NCBI GenBank assembly: GCA_014879345.1 | Contig: JACSSI010000196.1 | Location: 1-7,967 of the forward strand | Length of the DNA stretch: 7,967 bases | Origin: Anaerolineae bacterium | GTDB taxonomy: Bacteria; Chloroflexota; Anaerolineae; Promineifilales; Promineifilaceae | Direction: 5' to 3' | Shown: positions 1 through 6,388 of the stretch, in pieces | How positions within the stretch are numbered: the first letter of the stretch is position 1 | How the letters are laid out: each line of letters opens with the position of its first letter | Program-made: the position numbers and the translations under genes | Notes under the pieces: model-generated | The model's input: only the letters and a program-made list of their open reading frames with translations | Databases searched by the model: none | Told to the model about the DNA's origin: nothing

Positions 1-1
1 G

Positions 2-1405
2 CTCTATCAGGAGCCATTGGCTTGGGATGCCGTTTTGTTTGCCAATCGGAATTTGCTGCGTAATACCCAACTGTCGTTGGCAGATATGTATCACTATGCG
101 GGTGGCCTTCTTGATACATATTGGGTTTCTTTTGGGTATGGTGCGCTGACGGCACCGGCTGTTTTTTATAGCCTTATCAATTGGCTATTGGTGGTTTCTT
201 TGGTTGGCGTGGGAATTTGGATTTTCCAAAATAGCAAACGAAGGCCACTGCCTGTGCAACTGCTGTCAGTTGTGTTGTTGATTGTATGGAATGGCTTGCT
301 TTTTGTTTCTTTACTGCAATGGATGCGCTTGCTCCAAGAGACCAATCAGGGACGGTTACTTTTCCCTGGCATAGGGGCGGTGGCGGTGCTGATTGTAGTG
401 GGTTTTTCTGCGCTATTAAGCGGAAGACGAAATTGGCTGGGGTTAGGCTTTGTATCGTTGTTAGGGGTATTGGCGGTATTGGCACCGTTTATGCTGATAA
501 AACCGGCATATGCTCAACCTACTTCTGTGTTGATGGTGTCTGATATTCCAAATCCGGTAAATGTGACATTTGGTGACCATATTGAATTGTTAGGCTATGC
601 GCTTTCGGAAACGGCCGTTTCTCCCGGTGACTCTTTGGCAGTTGATTTGTACTGGAATACAGATGCGGTCTTGTCTGAAAATTATGCGGTTTCTTTGCAT
701 GTCTTAGACCCCTCGGGTGAGGTAGCCAGCAGGCTGAATGTATTGCCGTATAACGGCCGTTATGCCACCCCCGTCTGGCGTCCTGATTTCCCGTTCAAAG
801 ACACCTACACCATGCCCCCCATAAACGAGGGGGCGATACCGGGTCGGGGACACCTTATCGTGTCGCTCTATCCCTGGGGGGCGCACCAGGAACCTTTGCC
901 CGTTGTGGTTGATGACATACCAATAGGCGCTATCCATACGATTGCACCCCTAAAAATAGCATCTGGTGTAACGGCCGTTTACGACGATATGGCGTCCAAA
1001 ACCGACATCATCTTTGGTGAAAAAATAAAATTGCTGGGGTTTGATGCGCCAGGCAACCTGGTTCCGGCACAAACCTATCCCATAACATTGTTTTGGGAGG
1101 CGTTACAACCAGATGGGGTTGATTATACGGTCTTTGTGCATCTGGTAGACAGCCAGGGTCAGGTGGTTGCTCAGGCGGACAGCCCACCGCAAAATAATCG
1201 CTTTCCGACATCTATCTGGGCTAAAAACGAACAAATTGTTGATGTACACACTTTGGTATTGCCTGAAGATTTGGCATCCGGGTTTTATGACCTGTTTGTG
1301 GGCTTGTATGATCCGAATACCGGGCAGCGGTTAACGGCCGTTGCCAGCGACGGCACACCATCACCAGAAAACAGCTTTTTGCTGACGACCAAAAGCACAG
1401 AGTAA
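2..1405 (+). CDS. Membrane protein of DUF2142/GT-C type with two C-terminal beta-sandwich domains, 5'-truncated by the window edge
   Basis: The frame is open from base 2, and the residues before the first possible start (TTG at 17) read LYQEP, so the true start lies upstream. Counting from that TTG (462 residues), hydrophobic segments lie at about 50-70, 83-103, 113-134 and 139-160. The QGRLLFPG motif (111-118) and the preceding YWVSFGYG resemble the end of DUF2142-type polytopic proteins, which are thought to act in cell-surface polysaccharide assembly. After the last membrane segment come two related beta-sandwich units (about 183-298 and 331-445), presumably outside the membrane. Each opens with FG-(D/E)-x-I-x-LLG and contains a hydrophobic HVLD or HLVD strand. 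The gene ends in two adjacent TAA codons (1403-1408) and is followed 21 bases later by a glycosyltransferase with the same tail. The catalytic half is outside the window, so the enzyme class is inferred and no substrate can be named. Confidence 0.75.
   Translation, partial: LYQEPLAWDAVLFANRNLLRNTQLSLADMYHYAGGLLDTYWVSFGYGALTAPAVFYSLINWLLVVSLVGVGIWIFQNSKRRPLPVQLLSVVLLIVWNGLLFVSLLQWMRLLQETNQGRLLFPGIGAVAVLIVVGFSALLSGRRNWLGLGFVSLLGVLAVLAPFMLIKPAYAQPTSVLMVSDIPNPVNVTFGDHIELLGYALSETAVSPGDSLAVDLYWNTDAVLSENYAVSLHVLDPSGEVASRLNVLPYNGRYATPVWRPDFPFKDTYTMPPINEGAIPGRGHLIVSLYPWGAHQEPLPVVVDDIPIGAIHTIAPLKIASGVTAVYDDMASKTDIIFGEKIKLLGFDAPGNLVPAQTYPITLFWEALQPDGVDYTVFVHLVDSQGQVVAQADSPPQNNRFPTSIWAKNEQIVDVHTLVLPEDLASGFYDLFVGLYDPNTGQRLTAVASDGTPSPENSFLLTTKSTE
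563..1351 (+). repeat. Tandem beta-sandwich domain pair, first gene (protein-level repeat)
   Basis: Two units (about 563-910 and 1007-1351) share an FG-(D/E)-x-I-x-LLG opening, a hydrophobic strand ending in W (VDLYW, ITLFW), a HVLD/HLVD strand with a D-x-x-G turn, and a late strand ending in SLYPW or GLYDP. They are related in protein sequence rather than in DNA. The same module occurs twice more at 2909-3673. Confidence 0.7.
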
Positions 1406-3659
1406 TAAAGTGATCCTAGGAAAAAGATGATGCACGCTGTTCGTATGAAGGTTGACCAGCACCCGGCACTTTTGTTTGTCGGCGGTATGGTTCTGGTGAT
1501 AGGGGTTATCCTGGTTTGGGGCGTGTTGAAACCGCCAAGCCATGCCTATGACGATGCTTATATCACCTACCGGTATGCGGACAATTTCCGTAATGGCTTA
1601 GGACTCGTTTACAATGCGGGTGAATGGGTTTTGGGCACTACAACGCCGCTGTTTGCCCTGTTGTTAGGCACGCTGGGTTTCGTCTTTGCCGACATTGAGG
1701 CGCTGGGTCATTGGCTGGGCATTCTGAGTTGGATGGCAGCGGCTGTGGCAGCGGCGGCACTCTTTTGGCAGGCAGAACGGCCGTTTACTGCCATCACCGC
1801 CATGTTTTTTGTGGCCTTACAACCCGTCATGCTGCGCGTGGTCGGCATGGAAACGACGCTGGTGATCGCGCTGATGCTGGCAAGTGCCTGGGCCTGGTTT
1901 GCCCAAAAGCGCGTGCTGGCAGCGGTTTTGTTAGCCGCTTTGTTTGTGACACGGGCAGACGGTGTCCTGTGGGCTTTACTAATTGGACTGGAAGTATGGC
2001 GGCGAAACGGCCGTCTTCCCTGGCGGGTGACACTGCTGACAATTTTGTGCGCACTTCCCTGGTTTTTGTATGCCCAGTGGCGCTACGGCTCTTTTCTGCC
2101 CAACAGCGTCGCGGCTAAATCAGGGCAGACAACGCGCATGGCAGTTGCTGCACACGACTCTTTTTTGAACGGTTTTGTCAACGTGTGGGCCTGGCTGCCA
2201 ACGGCCGTTTTGATTCTCTTTGGCCTGTTCGTTTTAGCAGGTTTGTGGGTTATTTTGAGAGACGCCCACCAATTTTGGTATTTGCCAGTCTGGATTTTGG
2301 CGTACCTGGCCGTTTATTCCTTATTAGGGGTGGCAAACTTTCCCTGGTACTTCGCGCCACCGGTGATAATGGTGACGCTCATCGCCGCTATGGGCGCAGG
2401 TGGTCTGATGGGTGACGGGGTCGCATTTGCCCAATCAGGCAAGCTGCATGTGGCATTAGCGGCGTTTGCCCTCATCACCTCTCTGCTTTTGGCGATGGTT
2501 TGGGTCAATCAGATGATCCTGGTAAGCACGCAAAAGGGTTACAAGGCTTCCTACCCACCGCTTGCCCAATGGCTGGCGCAAAACACACCAGTGGATGCCC
2601 GGGCGGCCACGATTGAAATTGGTGTCATTGGCTATCTCTCCCAACGGCCGATATTGGATACAATGGGACTGGTCAGCCCGGAAATGACACACCGGCAAGT
2701 GGGCTGGGTAGAAACGCTGGCGTATGCGGTCTCGCAGGAATGGCCGGAATATGCGGTGGTGTTGAAAAACACAGGTTGGGATTGGGTGATTGATCAATGG
2801 TGGTTTCACGATTATTACAAACCGGTGACTGTTTTGGCCGATGCCACCATTTATGAGTTACAGACTCGGCCGTCTCTGCCGTATCAGGTGGCAAGCGACG
2901 CCGTGTATCCGGTTGGTTTCACGTTGACCGGGGCAGATATGAGCGCGCAGCAGCTTCAACCAGGCGATCAACTGGAACTGTGGCTGCAACTGGCTGTAGA
3001 CCAGACCCAATCTGCTGATTACCAATTGACAACGTATTTGATTGACACACAAACGGATGAGCGAACGGCCGTTACCACCGTTGATCCTTTAAATGGCGGT
3101 TATCGTTCCTCAGTGTGGCAGCCTGGAGAAGCGTTGTCTTTACCAGTTCGTTTAGAAATACCCGCCGATTTGTCGCCGGGCAGTTATAGAGTAGGCTTGT
3201 TTGTTTATGATCCTGAAAGCGGTGAAGGCTTGCCCACTACAGCCGCGGCTGCGTACCCAGAAGTGAAACTGGGTTGGTTACGTTATGGCAGCCCAGATGA
3301 TGGCGTTATTGAGAATTTGGTCTCGCAGCCCGTGGAAAGTGCATGGCAGGATGGTATTCGTCTGGAGCAGCTTGATTTGCCTGCCACGGCGCTCGTCGCT
3401 GGCGATACGTTAGCCGTTGGCTTACATTGGCGTGCGGCGCAAACACCGCTGCGTGACCTGACAGTGTTTGTCCATCTGCTTGATGAGGCTGGCGAGATTG
3501 TGGCACAGTTGGATGAACGGCCGTTTGCCGGACGATTCCCAACGACAAGCTGGCTGCCTGATGAACCATTAACTGATCAGATAACGATACCTTTGCCACC
3601 CGACCTGCCCTCTGGCACATATGGGTTGCGCCTTGGTTTTTATGATGAAAACGGCCGTT
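610..3659 (+). repeat. Dispersed iterated palindrome AACGGCCGTT, nine exact copies
   Basis: Exact copies start at 610, 752, 970, 1333, 1776, 2200, 3064, 3516 and 3650. The copy at 610 lies in a perfect 14-bp palindrome, GAAACGGCCGTTTC (608-621). Near copies are at 2006 (AACGGCCGTC) and 2643 (AACGGCCGAT). Translations are T-A-V, N-G-R or E-R-P-F depending on frame, so protein conservation does not explain the repetition. Confidence 0.9.
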
Positions 3660-3727
3660 TACCCCTGCTCAACGGTGACGGCGACTATTTGCAATTATCA
3701 AACTTAATACAGATCAACCAAAAATAA
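1427..3727 (+). CDS. GT-C family membrane glycosyltransferase (AftB-like) with two C-terminal beta-sandwich domains
   Basis: Proteins of this type move a sugar from a polyprenyl-phosphate donor to an acceptor on the outer face of the membrane. A first hydrophobic segment (residues 14-34) leads into a loop with DDAYITYRYADN (42-53), where the paired Asp42-Asp43 is the expected GT-C catalytic or metal site. VGMETT (139-144), TRADGVLWAL (175-184), YGSFLPNSVAAKSG (220-233) and NFPWYFAPP (304-312) are typical of the family that includes mycobacterial AftB. About ten hydrophobic segments run to residue 365. A soluble region (370-480) carries GVIGYLSQRPILDTMGLVSPE. Two beta-sandwich units follow (about 495-602 and 641-749), related to those in the upstream gene. 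The start at 1427 has AGG at 1418-1420, six bases away; an adjacent ATG at 1430 is equally possible. Spacing of 21 bases upstream and 16 downstream suggests an operon. The sugar and acceptor cannot be deduced. Confidence 0.85.
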   Translation: MMHAVRMKVDQHPALLFVGGMVLVIGVILVWGVLKPPSHAYDDAYITYRYADNFRNGLGLVYNAGEWVLGTTTPLFALLLGTLGFVFADIEALGHWLGILSWMAAAVAAAALFWQAERPFTAITAMFFVALQPVMLRVVGMETTLVIALMLASAWAWFAQKRVLAAVLLAALFVTRADGVLWALLIGLEVWRRNGRLPWRVTLLTILCALPWFLYAQWRYGSFLPNSVAAKSGQTTRMAVAAHDSFLNGFVNVWAWLPTAVLILFGLFVLAGLWVILRDAHQFWYLPVWILAYLAVYSLLGVANFPWYFAPPVIMVTLIAAMGAGGLMGDGVAFAQSGKLHVALAAFALITSLLLAMVWVNQMILVSTQKGYKASYPPLAQWLAQNTPVDARAATIEIGVIGYLSQRPILDTMGLVSPEMTHRQVGWVETLAYAVSQEWPEYAVVLKNTGWDWVIDQWWFHDYYKPVTVLADATIYELQTRPSLPYQVASDAVYPVGFTLTGADMSAQQLQPGDQLELWLQLAVDQTQSADYQLTTYLIDTQTDERTAVTTVDPLNGGYRSSVWQPGEALSLPVRLEIPADLSPGSYRVGLFVYDPESGEGLPTTAAAAYPEVKLGWLRYGSPDDGVIENLVSQPVESAWQDGIRLEQLDLPATALVAGDTLAVGLHWRAAQTPLRDLTVFVHLLDEAGEIVAQLDERPFAGRFPTTSWLPDEPLTDQITIPLPPDLPSGTYGLRLGFYDENGRLPLLNGDGDYLQLSNLIQINQK
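2909..3673 (+). repeat. Tandem beta-sandwich domain pair, glycosyltransferase gene (protein-level repeat)
   Basis: The units at about 2909-3232 and 3347-3673 both have (P/A)GD-x-L, a Y-x-x-x-x-YLID or FVHLLD strand, a W-x-P turn, and P-x-DL-x-SG-x-Y-x-(V/L) leading into GLFVYD or LGFYD. The second unit is closest to the second unit of the upstream gene (HLVD...VVAQAD, RFPTSIW against HLLD...IVAQLD, RFPTTSW), which suggests the tail was duplicated with its gene. Confidence 0.7.
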
Positions 3728-3730
3728 ATC

Positions 3731-3736
3731 GAAGGA
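3731..3736 (+). promoter_or_regulatory. Ribosome binding site of pheT
   Basis: GAAGGA lies seven bases before the ATG at 3744, close to ideal Shine-Dalgarno spacing. It sits within the 16-base gap after the glycosyltransferase stop and fixes the pheT start, which agrees with the conserved N-terminal MLVPISWLKDYVD. Confidence 0.8.
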
Positions 3737-3743
3737 TATTACC

Positions 3744-6278
3744 ATGCTCGTACCAATTTCCTGGCTCAAAGATTACGTAGACATCAACATGTCAGTTGAA
3801 GAACTGGCAGACATCTTAACCATTGCTGGCCTTGAAGTCGAAGGCATCGACTACATTGGCATCCCCGGCGGCAACGACAAAGATCGGCTCGTTTGGGATC
3901 GTGACCTCATTATGGTCGGCCACATCCTCAAAGTAGAACAACATCCCAACGCCGACAAACTTGTCATTGCCACCGTCGAATACGGCGGTGCTGAACCGGA
4001 ACTCACCGTCACTGGCGCCCCCAACCTGTTCCAATACCTGGGCAAAGGCGACATCAGCGACCTGAAACTCTACTCCCCCTTTGCCATGGAAGGCGCGATC
4101 CTCTATGACGGCCACAAAGAAGGGCAAGTCAAGGCAAAACTCAAAGGACGGCCGTTACGCGGTATCGAAAATCGGTGTATGTTGTGCAGCGAAAAAGAGC
4201 TTGGCATCAGCGACGAGCATGAAGGCATCCTCATCATGACAGGGGATTACACACCAGGAACACCCCTGCAAGATGTGCTAGGTGATGCCGTCATCAGCAT
4301 CGACATCATTCCCAACATCGCCCGCTGCGCCTCCATCGTTGGGGTGGCGCGGGAAGTAGCCGCCCTTACCGGCCAGGAAATGCGCTACCCCAGCTACGAA
4401 GTCGTCATGGCAGGCCCGTCATCAGCAGGCAAAGTCGTTATCACCACCGAAAACCCAGACCTCAACCCCCGCTTCACAGCCTTCATCATTACCGGCGTTG
4501 AGCAAAAGCCCAGCCCCCAATGGATGCAAAACCGTCTGCGTTTGGCCGGACAGCGCCCCATCAACGTTGTCGTAGACATCTCCAACTACGTCATGCTGGA
4601 AATGGGTGAACCCAACCATACCTTCGACTACGCTTTTCTGCGTCAACGCGCCGACCAATACAACGGCACAGATGGCCCCATCCATCTCATTACTCGCCTG
4701 CCCCATGAGGGCGAAACCGTCACCACGCTCGATGGCACAAAACGGGAACTGCCCGCATCCACCATCCTCGTCACCGACCCGGCCGGGCCGCTCAGTTTGG
4801 GCGGCATTATGGGCGGTGAATCCAGTGAAATTCAAGACACCACCACCGATGTCTTGCTAGAAGCGGCCGCCTGGAATTTCATCAATATTCGGCGCACCGC
4901 TACGCTCATGAAAATAAACACCGAAGCAGGCTTCCGTTTCAGCCGAGGTGTGCATCCCAGCCAGGCCATTCTGGGTGCTAAACGCGCCGCTGAACTGCTG
5001 CGTACCCTGGCTGGTGGCACGGTGTGGCATGGCGTTATCGATTACTATCCCAATCCGCCCGCCGTCACCCCCATCATGTTAACCACCGCCGAAGTGAAAC
5101 GCCTGGGCGGTATCGAGCTGACCAATGCTGAAATCAAGCGCATGTTGGAAGCGCTCGAATTCACCATTGAAGACAAGGGGGATGGCTTGCTTGTTACCAG
5201 CCCCGATTTCCGTCTGGACATTACCGGAACGCATGACCTGGTAGAAGAAGTGCTGCGCATGGTTGGCTACGATAAGCTGCCCTCCACAGAAATGTCTGAT
5301 ACGCTGCCGCCACAGCGCAGCAATGTGCAGCTAGAACAGGAAGAGCGCATCAAAGACATCCTGGTGAAGCAGGGAATGCAGGAAACCATCACCTACCGAC
5401 TCACCACACCAGAGCGAGAAGCCAGACTATTAGCTGGTGATGCCGGACTCGTTCCTGATGAACGGCCGTATGTAACCCTTGCCAATCCTATCACCGTAGA
5501 CCGGGTAACAATGCGCCACAGTTTGCTTGCTTCTACCCTTGAAATTATGGCAAATAACAGCCGGTTCCAGGAGTACATTGCCTTATTCGAGGTCGGTAAA
5601 ATCTACCTCGCTTCTGAAGCGGGTGTTTTGCCTGATGAGTTGAATCGCTTGTCAATGGCGCTCACTGGACCTCGACAAAATCCCCATTGGCAAGCGTCTG
5701 GGGAGAGTGACAGCCTCGATTTCTTTGACCTCAAAGGCATTGTGGAAGCAATCATTGAGGCGCTCCACATTGACGATTTTCATGTGGAAGCTGTCAAACA
5801 TCCCACATTTCGTCCTGGCCGGACTGCGCGGCTGCTCATCGGGGAAAAGCAGCTTGGTTTGATGGGTGAACTGCATCCAAATGTGGTTGAAGGCTTCGAT
5901 ATTCGTGGAGAGCATCCGGTGTTGGCCGCTGAACTCGATCTCGATTTACTATGCGCCCATATCCCGGATTTGCATTATCTGGTTCCCGTTGCCAACTATC
6001 CGGTTGTGCGTGAAGATTTAGCGATTGTGGTAGATCGTGATGTGCCTGCGCAAAAGGTCGAGGCGGTTATCCGGCAGACGGGCGGTTTCTTGTTGAAAGA
6101 GGTCTCTTTATTTGATGTGTATGAAGGGGCGCAAATTGGCAGCAACAAGAAAAGCCTTGCCTATCATCTCGCCTTCCAGTCACCCAGTAAAACATTGACA
6201 GACAAAGATGTGCTGAAGCAGCGTCAACGCATTCTCAAACAGTTAGAGAATCAGCTTGGCGCGAAGTTGCGTGTATAA
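3744..6278 (+). CDS. pheT: Phenylalanine--tRNA ligase beta subunit
   Basis: This is the beta subunit of the cytoplasmic alpha2-beta2 synthetase that charges tRNA-Phe; it supports tRNA binding and editing, while the alpha subunit (PheS) holds the aminoacylation site. At 844 residues it is full length for a bacterial PheT. In order it shows MLVPISWLKDYVD (1-13), an EMAP-II-like tRNA-binding domain (about 55-165) with HPNADKL (67-73) and SEKELGI (149-155), and the B3/B4 editing region (about 225-400) with INVVVDISNYVMLEMGEPNH (273-292). The B5 domain (about 440-513) has D492, D498, E501 and E502 in the spacing of the family's magnesium ligands. The FDX-ACB anticodon-binding domain (about 750-843) starts at NYPVVREDLAIVVD. 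No frameshift or missing segment is visible. pheS is not adjacent; the gene follows two envelope genes by 16 bases, and an insertion sequence begins 24 bases after its stop. Codon choice changes along the gene (see findings). Confidence 0.97.
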   Translation: MLVPISWLKDYVDINMSVEELADILTIAGLEVEGIDYIGIPGGNDKDRLVWDRDLIMVGHILKVEQHPNADKLVIATVEYGGAEPELTVTGAPNLFQYLGKGDISDLKLYSPFAMEGAILYDGHKEGQVKAKLKGRPLRGIENRCMLCSEKELGISDEHEGILIMTGDYTPGTPLQDVLGDAVISIDIIPNIARCASIVGVAREVAALTGQEMRYPSYEVVMAGPSSAGKVVITTENPDLNPRFTAFIITGVEQKPSPQWMQNRLRLAGQRPINVVVDISNYVMLEMGEPNHTFDYAFLRQRADQYNGTDGPIHLITRLPHEGETVTTLDGTKRELPASTILVTDPAGPLSLGGIMGGESSEIQDTTTDVLLEAAAWNFINIRRTATLMKINTEAGFRFSRGVHPSQAILGAKRAAELLRTLAGGTVWHGVIDYYPNPPAVTPIMLTTAEVKRLGGIELTNAEIKRMLEALEFTIEDKGDGLLVTSPDFRLDITGTHDLVEEVLRMVGYDKLPSTEMSDTLPPQRSNVQLEQEERIKDILVKQGMQETITYRLTTPEREARLLAGDAGLVPDERPYVTLANPITVDRVTMRHSLLASTLEIMANNSRFQEYIALFEVGKIYLASEAGVLPDELNRLSMALTGPRQNPHWQASGESDSLDFFDLKGIVEAIIEALHIDDFHVEAVKHPTFRPGRTARLLIGEKQLGLMGELHPNVVEGFDIRGEHPVLAAELDLDLLCAHIPDLHYLVPVANYPVVREDLAIVVDRDVPAQKVEAVIRQTGGFLLKEVSLFDVYEGAQIGSNKKSLAYHLAFQSPSKTLTDKDVLKQRQRILKQLENQLGAKLRV

Positions 6279-6302
6279 AATTACTGGAGTCTGGTGAATT
6301 TT

Positions 6303-6318
6303 GTAACCGTTCAGATGG
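6303..6318 (+). repeat. Left terminal inverted repeat of the IS66-type element
   Basis: GTAACCGTTCAGATGG pairs with the reverse complement of 7883-7898 with two mismatches (positions 5 and 13). A GTAA start followed by GTTCAG is characteristic of ends in this IS group. Confidence 0.85.
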
Positions 6319-6336
6319 GTAATCGATAAAGAGTCA

Positions 6337-6354
6337 ATCCACCAAATAGTGGAT
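6337..6354 (+). other. Hairpin in the transposase leader
   Basis: ATCCAC (6337-6342) and GTGGAT (6349-6354) form a perfect 6-bp stem with a 6-base loop, 34 bases before the transposase start. No U-tract follows directly, so it is not a standard intrinsic terminator. Some insertion sequences use leader stems to limit transposase expression from outside transcripts, and transcription from pheT would cross this one. The function is speculative. Confidence 0.4.
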
Positions 6355-6368
6355 AGATAAATAGATAA
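6353..6368 (+). repeat. Tandem pair of ATAGATAA
   Basis: Two adjacent perfect 8-bp copies (6353-6360 and 6361-6368) lie between the leader hairpin and the transposase gene, in an A-rich stretch. The first copy overlaps the last two bases of the hairpin. This may be chance low complexity or a protein-binding site. Confidence 0.5.
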
Positions 6369-6388
6369 AAAAGTAGCATCATTAGCAA

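Noticed and set aside
1711..2118. Plus-strand open frame of 135 codons overlapping the glycosyltransferase
   Set aside because: It is an out-of-frame shadow within the membrane region of a clear GT-C gene, with no ribosome site and implausible composition.
4422..4835. Minus-strand open frame of 137 codons inside pheT
   Set aside because: It lies wholly opposite the conserved B3/B4 region of pheT, resembles no family I know, and is explained by the C-rich wobble positions of pheT.
3744..6278. pheT as an aminoacyl-tRNA synthetase paralogue or a broken gene
   Set aside because: All expected domains, including B5 acidic residues and the FDX-ACB domain, are present in one full-length frame.
6301..6330. 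Possible promoter at the left end of the element (TTGTAA, 18 bases, GATAAA)
   Set aside because: Each box matches the consensus at only 4 of 6 positions, the first straddles the element boundary, and sigma-factor preferences of this lineage are unknown.
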